From positions 1 to 58,281 of the forward strand of contig NZ_BSPW01000068.1 of NCBI RefSeq assembly GCF_030161235.1: a DNA stretch of 58,281 bases, given 5' to 3'. This DNA is from Vibrio zhanjiangensis. GTDB taxonomy: Bacteria > Pseudomonadota > Gammaproteobacteria > Enterobacterales > Vibrionaceae. Below the pieces are notes generated by a model. The model saw only the letters and a program-made list of their open reading frames with translations. It had not been told where the DNA came from and did no database searches. The translations under genes and the position numbers were made by a program. This document shows positions 36,168 through 45,406 of the stretch, piece by piece (position 1 is the first letter of the stretch; each line of letters begins with the position of its first letter).

Positions 36168-36367
36168 GTAGATAACTCGTCATGTCTCTTAAAGCCAGTT
36201 GGCATAATGTGTCGAGATATTTTGTTATTCACAGTAGTAATTTTTGTGGATTTCATAAGATATTAGTCAAGTGCTTTTTTTATTTTTTTTACTTGAAATT
36301 GTCCTATTTATCCCATTCAAAAAATGTGATTTTTTTCGCCGAATAAACTCAGTAAAATGTACTGACA

Positions 36368-37828
36368 ATGAACAAATTAGCAGCACATATGTTAGTAGAG
36401 AACAAAAATTTGGAGATACCGACTATCGCGGTCATTGGTGGTGGGATCGCTGGAGCAACATGCGCTTTGCACCTAGCCGAAATTGGTCTCAATGTTGTGC
36501 TGCTTGAAAAGTCACCTAGCTTAGTTAGCGGTCCACCTATTTGTCATTTGCATGCGGGAGGGAATTTATACAGAGATATTGCTATCTCTCAATGTGTCGA
36601 TTTACTAAAGCAATCAATCGATTCTGTGCGTCTTTATCCTCATACTATTAATCGACGCCCAACGATAATCGCTGTACCTAAAGCGGATAGCGGAAGCCCT
36701 GAACAACTTATAGAGCGGTTAGATATCATTCAATCTTGTTACCAGAGCTTGGTTGATGCGGATGAGAAAAATCAGGTTCTCGGGCCACCCTCTGAATATT
36801 ACAAATTGTATAACCGCGATGACCTTGAGCAATTGTCTAAACATCAGCAAGAGTCTGAGCCCGTTTCTACAGACGAGTGGGTTATCCCATTTGCTAAAGC
36901 CACGGATATGGATTCATTGCAATTCCCTGTTGTCGTCGTCCAAGAGTACGGTTGGAGTGTTTTTCGTATTGCGGCATCAGCGACACTCGCTTTGGAGTCG
37001 ATGGAGAATTGTAAGCTGCACACAAAAACACAGGTGATTGGTTTACACAAGAGCGTGTCAGGATGGCAGTTAGAATGTTTGCAATCAGGCGGTGAGAAAT
37101 TTGATATTTCAGCTGATTACTTGGTTAATGCCTGTGGCTACGAAACAGGTATAATCGATGACTTGGCACATACGCCTCGTCAGAGAATGGTTGAATTTAA
37201 AGCCGCTTATGTTACTCGTTGGGATGAATGTAATGAGTTTTGGCCAGAGGTCGTTTTTCATGGTCCAAGGGGTACACCGAGCGGTATGGCTCAATTAACG
37301 CCGTACGCCAATGGTGTTTTTCAAATTCATGGGATGACCAAAGAGATTACCTTATTTGATGATGGGTTTGTTTCATCCGATGAACAGACATCCCAACCCA
37401 AGTTACCACAGAAATTGGAACGTAAAATTAAGGCCGGATGGGATGCGTCAGTGATGATTGAGAGAACCCATCGATCTATTGAGCATATGGCGAAATTCAT
37501 TCCAAGCTATAAGACTGCGCATGAGTTGGGAAATCCTTTATTTGGTGCACAGCAGATACCGGGAACTGATAAAACCCTCCGAGCAGCTGATGTGACTTTT
37601 GAAGGAAACGATTATGCTAGAGTTGAAGTGATTAAAGGTTCTTCGGCGTTGGAAGCGGCTGTGAAAGTCGTTACAAAATGGCAATTATTTGAGTATGCCA
37701 ATACCAGTATTGAATCCATGCACCCAGTGAGTATGTCTCTGACAGCTTGTGAAGTGGAACGAAAGGCAGAAGATCTTGCACGGTTGCGTAACTATCCGCC
37801 TGAACTTGCAAAAGTTTATGGCTTTTAA
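36368..37828 (+). CDS. FAD-dependent oxidoreductase of the DAO family
   Basis: The 486-residue flavoprotein has an N-terminal Rossmann motif IAVIGGGIAGATCALHLAE (about residues 19-37), the acidic FAD-ribose ligand in VVLLEKS, and a second FAD motif region DYLVNACGYETGIIDDL. It looks like the D-amino-acid oxidase superfamily. No signal peptide or membrane helix is present, so it should be cytoplasmic. The substrate is unknown. It does not overlap the convergent pxpABC operon, whose last gene ends 55 bases away; a role in amino-acid metabolism is possible, but neighbourhood is the only hint. The ATG has a poor ribosome binding site. Confidence 0.82.
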   Translation: MNKLAAHMLVENKNLEIPTIAVIGGGIAGATCALHLAEIGLNVVLLEKSPSLVSGPPICHLHAGGNLYRDIAISQCVDLLKQSIDSVRLYPHTINRRPTIIAVPKADSGSPEQLIERLDIIQSCYQSLVDADEKNQVLGPPSEYYKLYNRDDLEQLSKHQQESEPVSTDEWVIPFAKATDMDSLQFPVVVVQEYGWSVFRIAASATLALESMENCKLHTKTQVIGLHKSVSGWQLECLQSGGEKFDISADYLVNACGYETGIIDDLAHTPRQRMVEFKAAYVTRWDECNEFWPEVVFHGPRGTPSGMAQLTPYANGVFQIHGMTKEITLFDDGFVSSDEQTSQPKLPQKLERKIKAGWDASVMIERTHRSIEHMAKFIPSYKTAHELGNPLFGAQQIPGTDKTLRAADVTFEGNDYARVEVIKGSSALEAAVKVVTKWQLFEYANTSIESMHPVSMSLTACEVERKAEDLARLRNYPPELAKVYGF

Positions 37829-37882
37829 AGTACCATAATACACATAGTTAAGTTAAAAATTTGAAAACAAACAGGGTTCAAA

Positions 37883-38815
37883 TTAGTAGCCAAAAAACTT
37901 TGCCCATTGACACCAAACTTCCTGGAGTCCAAGCAAGTCACCTCTGACAAACTTAACTTTTTGACCTGGCCTTGATTGTGCCAGTCTAGGGAGGTCAATA
38001 CGCGCGACGCACCCTATCTTGGGATAACCGCCTATGGTTTGTCGGTCATTGAGCAAGATTATGGGCTGACCGTCGGGTGTAATTTGAATCGCACCGAGTG
38101 CAATACCTTCACTCAAATACTCTTTCTTTGGTGGAGCAATATGGCCATCACATAGACGGTAGCCCATTCTGTCAACCAGTTTACTGACACTAAATGTTTG
38201 GTTATACATGGAATGTAAAGCATCAGGTGAAAAATCGTTTGCTTGATAGCCTTCAATGACTCTTAGTTCTAGGGGGAGATCGTAATCTGGTTTGTATCTG
38301 AAAGTCATCTGCCTTGTTTTTGTGCCAAGATTGTGTGGGCCAAAATGAATCACATCCCCAGTCTTAATTGGATTCCCATGCATAATCCCACCAAGTTGGT
38401 CACGTACCACCGTTGCTGTACTCCCTAAATGAGGAAGAACCTTAAAGCCCCCTTTGACGGCTAAGTAGCTACGAAGTCCATTTTTGGGTAACCCAAAAGT
38501 GAGAGTCTGTCCCCCTTTTGTATTAAATGAAGACCAATTTTCAATAGGTTGACCATCTAATTTGGCTTGTAAATCACCACCTGCTATTGCCATTTCACAG
38601 CTGGAATGAATGAGAAACTCAGCTTGTCCCAACGTAATCTCTAACGAGGGGCAGTTTGTATGGTTATCAAGTAAGTGGTTAGCCCAGCTATAGGCATAAT
38701 CATCAACGGGGCCTCCTTGAGTTATACCCAAGTGGGCTAATCCAAAACGTCCAAAATCTTGAATAAGTGTTTGCTGGCCTGGTTTAACGGCTGTAATTGC
38801 GTGGATATCGCTCAC
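37883..38815 (-). CDS. pxpC: 5-Oxoprolinase subunit C
   Basis: The 310-residue protein is PxpC (YbgK), related to the carboxyltransferase/urea amidolyase domain. The N-terminal GQQTLIQDFGRFGLAHLGIT and QGGPVDDYAYSWANHLLDN motif is diagnostic, followed by GGDLQAKLDG and DRMGYRL. PxpA, B and C together hydrolyse 5-oxoproline (pyroglutamate) to glutamate with ATP. I favour the GTG at 38815: AAGGGG is nine bases upstream and the GTG overlaps the pxpB TGA as GTGA. The ATG at 38824 directly abuts that ribosome binding site and is too close. Confidence 0.93.
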   Translation of the reverse strand: MSDIHAITAVKPGQQTLIQDFGRFGLAHLGITQGGPVDDYAYSWANHLLDNHTNCPSLEITLGQAEFLIHSSCEMAIAGGDLQAKLDGQPIENWSSFNTKGGQTLTFGLPKNGLRSYLAVKGGFKVLPHLGSTATVVRDQLGGIMHGNPIKTGDVIHFGPHNLGTKTRQMTFRYKPDYDLPLELRVIEGYQANDFSPDALHSMYNQTFSVSKLVDRMGYRLCDGHIAPPKKEYLSEGIALGAIQITPDGQPIILLNDRQTIGGYPKIGCVARIDLPRLAQSRPGQKVKFVRGDLLGLQEVWCQWAKFFGY

Positions 38816-39522
38816 TGGTTCCATCCCCTTATAATCTGTCCACCAAGACGAATAAATTCATCACTAGAAATGGGCTTGAAGCGCACTTTTGTACCGATAC
38901 TAAAAGGTAGAATGGGTGACTTTTCAGGTGTATATAAGTTGAGAGGACAATTGCCTATGATATTCCACCCACCGGGAGAAGTGGAGGGGTAAACGGCGGT
39001 ATTGCGATTTGCGATGCCAACGCTTCCTTTTGGCACTTGTAGTCTAGGGGTCGTTTTTCGTGGCAAACGAAGCGGTTTTGCTACAGATGATAAAAAAGCA
39101 AACCCAGGAGCAAAGCCAATGGCTCCTACGGTGTACTCATTGTTTGTATGTAGGCCGATTACATCATCAAGGTTAAGACCTGCTGAATGGTATTGTTCAA
39201 GTTCAGGGCCTACATCTTGGTGGTAGTACACAGGAAGCTCTATCACGTCAGAATCGGTATCATCAGGTAAGGCTTTTATTGCTTCAGTCACCAGGGTTTC
39301 TAAATAGGGAATAAACTCGAATATAGATACTCGATGGGGTAGATAGTCTATCAATATCGAATCCATTGATGGTGTTACGTTCATAATCATTGCACCTAAC
39401 TGATTGGCTATGTATCTGCTAATCTCACCAATCAATAGAGAAAGTTTATGACTACATTCTGCTTCAAATCGAATAAGTATTGAGCATTCAGCCACGGGAT
39501 CAACGGACGTTTCTATATTCAC
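38812..39522 (-). CDS. pxpB: 5-Oxoprolinase subunit B
   Basis: The 236-residue protein is PxpB (YbgJ), the KipI/allophanate-hydrolase subunit-1 type partner of PxpC. Diagnostic features are IEFIPYLETLV, the VYYHQDVGPELE stretch, YTVGAIGFAPGFAFL, the KTTPRLQVPKGSVGIAN motif and SPGGWNIIGNCPLNLY. It starts with GTG two bases after the pxpA stop, with TAGGAG inside the pxpA 3' end. It overlaps pxpC by four bases, so the three proteins are produced as a coupled unit. Confidence 0.95.
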   Translation of the reverse strand: MNIETSVDPVAECSILIRFEAECSHKLSLLIGEISRYIANQLGAMIMNVTPSMDSILIDYLPHRVSIFEFIPYLETLVTEAIKALPDDTDSDVIELPVYYHQDVGPELEQYHSAGLNLDDVIGLHTNNEYTVGAIGFAPGFAFLSSVAKPLRLPRKTTPRLQVPKGSVGIANRNTAVYPSTSPGGWNIIGNCPLNLYTPEKSPILPFSIGTKVRFKPISSDEFIRLGGQIIRGWNQ

Positions 39523-39524
39523 TC

Positions 39525-40268
39525 TCAGTCTCCTAAAAGGACATTTTTTATCTTATGTATCATCTCGATTGATTGTTTATTATCACCATGGACGCAAATG
39601 GTATCGGCTTCGATTGGTATCAGGAAATCGTCAATTGTTCTTACCTTTCCGTAGTGGGCAATCTGTTTGACTTGATCCAAAATATCGTCTTCTTTATCCA
39701 GCACTGCACCAGACATTGAGCGAGGGGCAAGCTCTCCAGAGGACAAATAAGCTCTATCGGCAAAAGCCTCAAAGAAAATAGGCAGTTCATACTTATCAGC
39801 AATTTCAAGATGCCTTTCGTTGTCTTTGATAGCTAACATCATAAGCGGAACACCAAAGCATGCAACAGCGTCCGCAATGGCATCGAAAATAGTCAAGTCT
39901 CGCAGCATGTCGTTATAGAGCGCCCCATGAGGCTTTACATAGCTAATCTGAGTATTTTGGCTTTCTGCTAGTGCCTTCAAAGCCCCGACTTGATAGATAA
40001 CCATATTGGTAATGGACTCTTTATCCATATCTATCTTACGCCGGCCAAACCCTTGTAGGTCAGGGTAACTTGGATGGGCTCCTATCTGGGTGTCATGTTG
40101 AATTGCGAGCTTAATCGTGTGCAGCATAATATCAGGATCAGAAGCGTGAAATCCGCAGGCGAGGTTCGCCATGTCCACCCATGGCATCACGGCTTCGTCA
40201 TTACCCATTTTCCACCTTCCAAAACTCTCACCCATATCGCAATTGAGAGTAATTGTTCGTTTTGTCAT
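39525..40268 (-). CDS. pxpA: 5-Oxoprolinase subunit A
   Basis: The 247-residue protein is PxpA (LamB/YcsF family). It opens with TLNCDMGESFGRWKMGNDE, followed by NLACGFHASDPDIM (metal-binding His), IGAHPSYPDLQGFGRR, YVKPHGALYN and EAFADRAYLSSGELAPR. All are signatures of the family, which adopts a TIM-like barrel related to sugar deacetylases. I begin at ATG 40268, where the N-terminus matches the family; a TTG seven codons upstream is an alternative. It is the first gene of the pxpABC operon and recycles 5-oxoproline formed spontaneously from glutamine or glutamate. Confidence 0.95.
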   Translation of the reverse strand: MTKRTITLNCDMGESFGRWKMGNDEAVMPWVDMANLACGFHASDPDIMLHTIKLAIQHDTQIGAHPSYPDLQGFGRRKIDMDKESITNMVIYQVGALKALAESQNTQISYVKPHGALYNDMLRDLTIFDAIADAVACFGVPLMMLAIKDNERHLEIADKYELPIFFEAFADRAYLSSGELAPRSMSGAVLDKEDDILDQVKQIAHYGKVRTIDDFLIPIEADTICVHGDNKQSIEMIHKIKNVLLGD

Positions 40269-40488
40269 CGAGTAGGTTCCAATAGCCAAGCTTATTCAAT
40301 ATGTTATAAAAATAACAAACAATCGGCGATCTTTTTCATTATTTTTGTAATTCGTTGAGGCTTACCGTGAATTTCATGACACTGAAGACATTCAACATAG
40401 AGACGCAGGTAGTAACTAAATAGATGCGCTATATTTTTAATCTAACACCCGTTAGTATGTGCTTGAAAATAATAATAAGGTTTTTAAT

Positions 40489-41505
40489 ATGAATGTATTA
40501 GTAACTGGTGGCCTTGGTTATATCGGGAGCCATACTTGTATCCAAATGCTGGAAGCCGGTATAAAACCAGTGATTTTTGATAATTTGTACAACAGCAACG
40601 AATCTGTGCTAGGGCGTATCGAGATGGTTACAGGTGCATCCCCTATATTTGTTAAAGGTGATGTTCGTGACAAAGAGAAGCTAATTAAGGTACTCAAAGA
40701 GCAAAGTATTAGTGCTGTAGTACATTTTGCAGGTTTAAAAGCGGTAGGTGAATCGGTAGAGAAGCCTCTTGAATACTACGACAATAATGTAAACGGTACT
40801 CTGGTATTAGTAGATGCAATGCGTGAAGTTGGCGTGAAATCGTTGGTTTTTTCATCATCAGCAACAGTCTATGGGGATCCTGCTAGTGTCCCTATTACCG
40901 AAGAGTTTCCAACCAGTGCAACCAACCCTTATGGCCGTAGTAAGCTTATGGTAGAAGAGTGTTTAACTGATTTTCAAAAGGCCAATTCCGAGTGGAGCAT
41001 TACTCTGCTGCGTTATTTCAATCCAGTCGGCGCTCACCCATCTGGTCAGTTGGGCGAAGACCCATCGGGCATTCCGAACAATTTGATGCCATTTGTCTCT
41101 CAGGTCGCTGTTGGAAGGAGAGAGTATTTATCCGTGTTTGGTGATGATTACCCAACAAAGGATGGAACGGGTGTGCGAGACTATATTCACGTTATGGACT
41201 TATCTGATGGGCATGTTTGTGCACTGAATAAGGTGGGACAAACCAGTGGCTTACATATTTATAACTTAGGAACAGGAAACGGTTATAGTGTATTGGAGAT
41301 GGTTTCGGCATTTGAAAAGGCATCTGGAAAGAAAGTCCCGTACAAAATTGCCCCGAGACGTCCTGGCGATATCGCCGAATGTTGGGCTGATCCATCAAAA
41401 GCACAGCGAGAGTTAAACTGGAAAGCCGAACGAACACTACAACAAATGACGACAGACACATGGTATTGGCAGTCCAATAACCCGAATGGCTATCCAGATC
41501 ACTGA
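40489..41505 (+). CDS. galE: UDP-glucose 4-epimerase
   Basis: The 338-residue enzyme interconverts UDP-glucose and UDP-galactose. The NAD-binding motif is GGLGYIGSHT at the extreme N-terminus; the catalytic Tyr-Lys pair is in YGRSK, preceded by SSSATVYG. RYFNPVGAHPSGQLGEDP and DGTGVRDYIHVMDL are family hallmarks. I start at ATG 40489; the upstream ten codons in the same frame are non-typical for GalE. No other gal genes are adjacent, so it probably serves envelope polysaccharide synthesis as well as galactose use. Confidence 0.97.
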   Translation: MNVLVTGGLGYIGSHTCIQMLEAGIKPVIFDNLYNSNESVLGRIEMVTGASPIFVKGDVRDKEKLIKVLKEQSISAVVHFAGLKAVGESVEKPLEYYDNNVNGTLVLVDAMREVGVKSLVFSSSATVYGDPASVPITEEFPTSATNPYGRSKLMVEECLTDFQKANSEWSITLLRYFNPVGAHPSGQLGEDPSGIPNNLMPFVSQVAVGRREYLSVFGDDYPTKDGTGVRDYIHVMDLSDGHVCALNKVGQTSGLHIYNLGTGNGYSVLEMVSAFEKASGKKVPYKIAPRRPGDIAECWADPSKAQRELNWKAERTLQQMTTDTWYWQSNNPNGYPDH

Positions 41506-41571
41506 ACCCGTTACCTAATGCTCGAAGGTCTTCATTACAGTACAATGGGACGAGAAAAGGAAATGGTATTC

Positions 41572-42207
41572 TTAACTAAGTTGGGCTACACAATAGAGCT
41601 GGACATATTTTCGAACCGCCATTTTGTCTAATGAACGTTGCAGTGGGTGAGTACATTTAACAAAATATGGACTAAGTGAAAAGCAGTCCTCTAGTAAATT
41701 ACTTAATAATGTGCTGCCTTCTGACAATTTTACGCCTTGCACCTTATACTGTTCGACATCATCAGGGAGCTGGCCTGTCCACCAATGCAGCAGTTCCCTG
41801 CTTAGCTTGTTGCGTGAAAACCAATGGTCACCGATTAATAGCAACAGATCATTTGGTTGGATCGCAAAAGAGTACTCTTCTTGCCAATGATTAATGGCGT
41901 GAATAAACCTTTTCCTGCACATATTACCCCCTGTGGCTAAATGGGATGTCAAAACCCAAATGGTGCCCACATCTGAAGTCACTCTGTAATAATGAATAGG
42001 ATGTAAATTTGTATTAAAGTCCAAAGCGACATACTCGCAATCATGACCAAATTCGGTCAGCGTATGCGAAAGTCTTTGAGAGAACGCCAAACTTAAATGA
42101 TGTTGACTCATTCCTTTGTCATGTATCGTCGGAAAATGCTCTTGACAAAGCTTGATACAATCCGTCTGAAATTCATTAACGCTTTGGATTAGCACATCTA
42201 GAAGCAA
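41572..42207 (-). CDS. Conserved-looking hypothetical protein
   Basis: I do not recognise this roughly 211-residue soluble protein. It has no signal peptide or membrane helix. Tryptophan- and histidine-rich segments (INHWQEEYSF, IGDHWFSRNKLSR, LLHWWTG) stand out and suggest a folded enzyme-like protein. No ATG is available near the 5' end: a TTG at 42207 has GGAGAG seven bases upstream and is my choice, while another TTG at 42222 would add five residues with no ribosome binding site. It converges on galE with 66 bases between the stops. Confidence 0.65.
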   Translation of the reverse strand: MLLDVLIQSVNEFQTDCIKLCQEHFPTIHDKGMSQHHLSLAFSQRLSHTLTEFGHDCEYVALDFNTNLHPIHYYRVTSDVGTIWVLTSHLATGGNMCRKRFIHAINHWQEEYSFAIQPNDLLLLIGDHWFSRNKLSRELLHWWTGQLPDDVEQYKVQGVKLSEGSTLLSNLLEDCFSLSPYFVKCTHPLQRSLDKMAVRKYVQLYCVAQLS

Positions 42208-42222
42208 GAGGTTTCTCTCCAA

Positions 42223-42606
42223 GGTTATGGTGCTATCAAAAAGATTAGCATGCTAAGTTCTTATTTAGTTACATTTAAATATAGAAACTATGAAGATATT
42301 TAGAGGCTGATCGTTAAGATTGAATTTGTGTCACAACACAAGCAAGTATTGCATTCTTGCTTGTTGCTATCTCAAAAAGATCAACTAAACGTTTAACGTC
42401 TTCTGATTTGATTTAGAAGCCGCGAGAAAATCAGTAGCGTCGATGGAAAGGTATGACGTGCGTAAATGTCATTCAAAATTTCTGAATGACTTGACCAAAC
42501 TTTACCTATTTTATGAATGTAAAGAAGGGTAAATAATCTGTTCTAGGTATCAACTCGGGGATAATCTAGTTGATAAAGAGACGTATTTAATATTGGATAA
42601 CATGCA
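42223..42606. other. 384-base intergenic region upstream of cybB with two perfect hairpins
   Basis: No gene is visible. ACAAGCAAG (42338-42346) pairs exactly with CTTGCTTGT (42356-42364), and GTCATTCA (42468-42475) with TGAATGAC (42483-42490). The second hairpin lies about 115 bases before the cybB start and may be an operator or leader element. The region is long for a simple promoter and could hide a small RNA. Confidence 0.45.
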
Positions 42607-43146
42607 ATGACTTCAGCAGTAAAAAACTACAACCTAGTAGCCCGAACTATTCATTGGACGTCTGCCATTGTGGTGGTCGGTATGTTTGCCGTTGGATTGT
42701 GGATGGTTGACCTGAGTTATTACAGTGAGTGGTACAGAACGGCACCTCACTGGCACAAATCGATTGGAATGCTCTTAGCTGGTTTAACCCTTTTTCGTAT
42801 CGTTTGGAAAAAAGTCACTCGTTCACCTGAAATAGAAGGTAAACCGTATGAGATTTTAGCCGCTAGACTAGCCCATAGTTTTATGTACCTGATTTTAATT
42901 GCACTGTTTGTCTCAGGGTATTTAATTTCCACAGAAGATGGCCGCAGTATCGACGTTTTTGATTGGTTCTCTATCCCCGGCCTTGGAGCTCTATTTGAAA
43001 ACCAAGCCGATCTATCTGGGGAAGTACATTTTTACTGCGCTTGGGCACTTATTATTATGGCTGCAGCACATGCGCTGGCAGCTATCAAACACCACGTGAT
43101 AACCAAAGACAATACTCTACGCAAGATGATAGGAGCTTCGAAATGA
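42607..43146 (+). CDS. cybB: Cytochrome b561
   Basis: The 179-residue protein is a four-helix di-haem cytochrome b561 of the inner membrane. It shows the opening VARTIHWTSAIVVVGMFAVG, HWHKSIGMLLAGLTLFRIVW, a third helix with LAHSFMYLILIALFVSGYLIS, and a fourth with HFYCAWALIIMAAAHALAAIKHH. The histidines in helices 1, 2, 3 and 4 should bind two haems. It moves electrons from quinol to a periplasmic acceptor. The stop overlaps the yceI start (ATGA). Pairing of a b561 with a YceI protein is common and suggests they act on a shared isoprenoid or quinone substrate. Confidence 0.93.
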   Translation: MTSAVKNYNLVARTIHWTSAIVVVGMFAVGLWMVDLSYYSEWYRTAPHWHKSIGMLLAGLTLFRIVWKKVTRSPEIEGKPYEILAARLAHSFMYLILIALFVSGYLISTEDGRSIDVFDWFSIPGLGALFENQADLSGEVHFYCAWALIIMAAAHALAAIKHHVITKDNTLRKMIGASK

Positions 43147-43715
43147 GAAAAAATGTATTCGCCACTGGACTGGCTATTTTAGCTATTGCATTGCCGTTTA
43201 GCGCTAGTGCTGCGGATTATGTTATTGATACCAAGGGTGCTCATGCATCAATTAACTTCAAGATTAGCCACTTGGGATACAGTTTTATAAAGGGGCGTTT
43301 TAATAAATTTGAAGGTGATTTTTCCTATGATCCTAGCAATGTCAGTGCCTCAAAGGTTTCAGTCACTGTTGATACAACCAGTTTAGATTCTAACCATGCA
43401 GAGCGCGATAAACATATACGAAGCGGTGATTTCATTGATGCTTCAAAATTTTCGACCGCAACGTTTAAAAGTACAAGCGTGGTAGACAAGGGTGACGGTA
43501 AATTGGAAGTGAATGGTGACTTAAATCTTCATGGTGTAACCAAACCTATAACGATTGATGCTGAATTTATAGGATCTGGTGCAGATCCATGGGGTGGAGA
43601 GAGAGCAGGTTTTAATGGTACTGTTCGACTTGAGCTTGCCGATTTTAAAATTCCGGTGATGGGTTCTTCCAGTTACGTAGACATGGAGCTGCATGTCGAA
43701 GGTATTAAAAAATAG
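43143..43715 (+). CDS. yceI: YceI-family periplasmic lipid-binding protein
   Basis: The 190-residue protein starts MRKNVFATGLAILAIALPFS, with a signal peptide cut near residue 23 (ASA|AD). The mature part is the YceI lipocalin-like beta barrel: YVIDTKGAHASINFKISHLG, SYIKGRFNKFEGDF, SLDSNHAERDKHIRSGDFID, then the LEVNGDLNLHGVTKPITID strand pair. YceI proteins bind long isoprenoid or polyisoprenoid quinone-like ligands; their role here is inferred from the family. I start at 43143, which overlaps cybB by four bases and gives the correct signal peptide; the longer frame from 43041 lies inside cybB. Confidence 0.95.
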   Translation: MRKNVFATGLAILAIALPFSASAADYVIDTKGAHASINFKISHLGYSFIKGRFNKFEGDFSYDPSNVSASKVSVTVDTTSLDSNHAERDKHIRSGDFIDASKFSTATFKSTSVVDKGDGKLEVNGDLNLHGVTKPITIDAEFIGSGADPWGGERAGFNGTVRLELADFKIPVMGSSSYVDMELHVEGIKK

Positions 43716-43723
43716 TAACTAGC

Positions 43724-43752
43724 AGCCCCCAGCATAGGTGTTGGGGGCTTAC
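43724..43752. terminator. Terminator of the cybB-yceI operon
   Basis: AGCCCCCA (43724-43731) pairs with TGGGGGCT (43742-43749) around a ten-base loop, nine bases after the yceI stop; a short TT follows. It may also serve the convergent OLD-nuclease gene. Confidence 0.8.
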
Positions 43753-43774
43753 GTTATTAAAATATATCCATGAA

Positions 43775-45406
43775 TCACGTATTACCATTGGCCATTGTGA
43801 CTACGCGTTTTAAGGTCCATCTGAGTAGGATTGGTATGCAATCCATACCGCGAGTTTCACAGTAGGAGACAATAGCCAGTGCCAAATCTGGCTTAGCAAA
43901 CTTTTTAAGTACTCGAGTGACGACTTTTTTAGCTGGGATGGGGTGGTCTAAGGGTATTCGGACCATGTCTTTAAAAAACGCTTCAAACCCATTGTTATAT
44001 AGATAGTGCTCAATGTCTCGGTCTGGAAGTTCTGTTAGCCGATGGCGTTCTTGATCGTTACCAAGTTGAGCACGGACGGTTGAGGCGTATTTTTTCCCCG
44101 CAGCATCACCATCTGTGACGACATGCCAATCAATACCAAAGGCTTTTGCTATTTTGACCAATGATTTTAAGCCAGATTGAGCAAACTCGATAATTTGTAC
44201 ACCTTCGGCTGCTAAATTATAACCACATTGGTTGGCGAGCTCATTAAACAGCCATACCTCTGTTTCTCCTTCTACCAATAGCCAACATCGAGCAAACAGT
44301 GCTCCTGAGCGGTGAAATCGAATGTGAAACCCGATGCGTCTAAGCTCATCTTTGGAAAAACCTTGAGCCGGAAGGTAAGTGGTTATGGTTTTATCTGATT
44401 GGCGAACTAAACGTCGAATGCTATTCAGTGGCACTTGCCCAAGCAGATCGCCGCTGTTGGTTGTGAGTATTTTTTGCATTGGCAATAGCTGAAGCAGGCT
44501 CCAAGCTCGCGCTAAATGCGTAGGATGCAGACGTCCCTCAGGATCTTCTAAGATAAGCAGTGGCCTTGCACACCGACGTAACTTGTTAGGGCCTTTAGCT
44601 TGCAAATAAGCGTTCAGTAATCCCATAAACAATAATCGAGTCTGCTTACTTTGTGTCTCTTCGACGATTTGAGAAATACTTTTATTGCTCGGTGAGCTGT
44701 TAAAAAAGATGCCGTCTCTTTGTTTGCGAAGGTTTTTTCGCGTATTGGATTTAAAGGAAAAATAGTGTTCAACTAAAGCATTCATTGAATTTAGGCTGCT
44801 TTTCATTTCTCCTTTGTTGACATGCCCAGGTACAGCCATTAAACGCCTACAAGTGTTATTGATTCGCTTTTCTATCCTGTCACTGGTATCCCCACCGTTT
44901 CTTATCGGTCGTTCAAAACGGCGGGAGTCTTTCAACCGTATCACGGGGTGAAGTGACATTAACTCTTGGGCAAGCTTTTCAGAGTGATGTAATGGTAGGG
45001 GATTCCCCTGATTATCAAGAAATGCGTAACGAGTTTTTACCTCATGGCCTTCTCGACTGGCACTTAAGCGGTATATTATATTATTGACGCCTTGTGCATT
45101 TTGAATCCACACTGGTTTAATTTTGCGATATCGACCTGAATTGATTTCTTTTTTGTCAGTGGAAATCAAGCTGAGTACGATTTGTAGATGTTGAGTCTGT
45201 GGATGCGCAACGGAATAATCGACGTGAAAGTCTGCCATTTCGAATTGATATGGTATACCTTTGGGGGGCAAAGCGACCGCCAGTGCGTCTAATAGTGACG
45301 ATTTCCCCCATGTATTTTCCCCGATAAGGGTCGTAAGCTCTTCAAATGCGATGGAAAGTCGCTTGATCCCACGAAAGCCGGAAATTTCTATCCGCTCTAG
45401 AAGCAT
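43775..45406 (-). CDS. OLD-family ATPase-nuclease (YbjD-like)
   Basis: The 543-residue protein has an N-terminal SMC-like ATPase with LERIEISGFRGIKRLSIAFE and Walker A GENTWGKSSLLDAL (about residues 28-41). A signature and Walker B region follow (RPLLILEDPEGRLHP), then a C-terminal TOPRIM nuclease domain with LLVEGETEVW and VVTDGDAAGKKYA. This is the OLD family; the class without a linked UvrD-type helicase is class 1. Chromosomal versions like YbjD are of unclear function, though relatives act as nucleases in DNA repair or phage defence. The Walker A has Thr-Trp between Asn and Gly, which is a minor variant. It stands alone, without a partner helicase. Confidence 0.88.
   Translation of the reverse strand: MLLERIEISGFRGIKRLSIAFEELTTLIGENTWGKSSLLDALAVALPPKGIPYQFEMADFHVDYSVAHPQTQHLQIVLSLISTDKKEINSGRYRKIKPVWIQNAQGVNNIIYRLSASREGHEVKTRYAFLDNQGNPLPLHHSEKLAQELMSLHPVIRLKDSRRFERPIRNGGDTSDRIEKRINNTCRRLMAVPGHVNKGEMKSSLNSMNALVEHYFSFKSNTRKNLRKQRDGIFFNSSPSNKSISQIVEETQSKQTRLLFMGLLNAYLQAKGPNKLRRCARPLLILEDPEGRLHPTHLARAWSLLQLLPMQKILTTNSGDLLGQVPLNSIRRLVRQSDKTITTYLPAQGFSKDELRRIGFHIRFHRSGALFARCWLLVEGETEVWLFNELANQCGYNLAAEGVQIIEFAQSGLKSLVKIAKAFGIDWHVVTDGDAAGKKYASTVRAQLGNDQERHRLTELPDRDIEHYLYNNGFEAFFKDMVRIPLDHPIPAKKVVTRVLKKFAKPDLALAIVSYCETRGMDCIPILLRWTLKRVVTMANGNT

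Noticed and set aside
36110..36367. Replication origin suggested by the DnaA-box-like cluster
   Set aside because: Only one exact DnaA box, no AT-rich unwinding region with repeats, and no dnaA, rctB or parAB nearby.
43775..45406. Gabija-type phage defence system based on the OLD nuclease
   Set aside because: No UvrD-like helicase partner lies next to it; helD is 20 kb away and is ordinary helicase IV.
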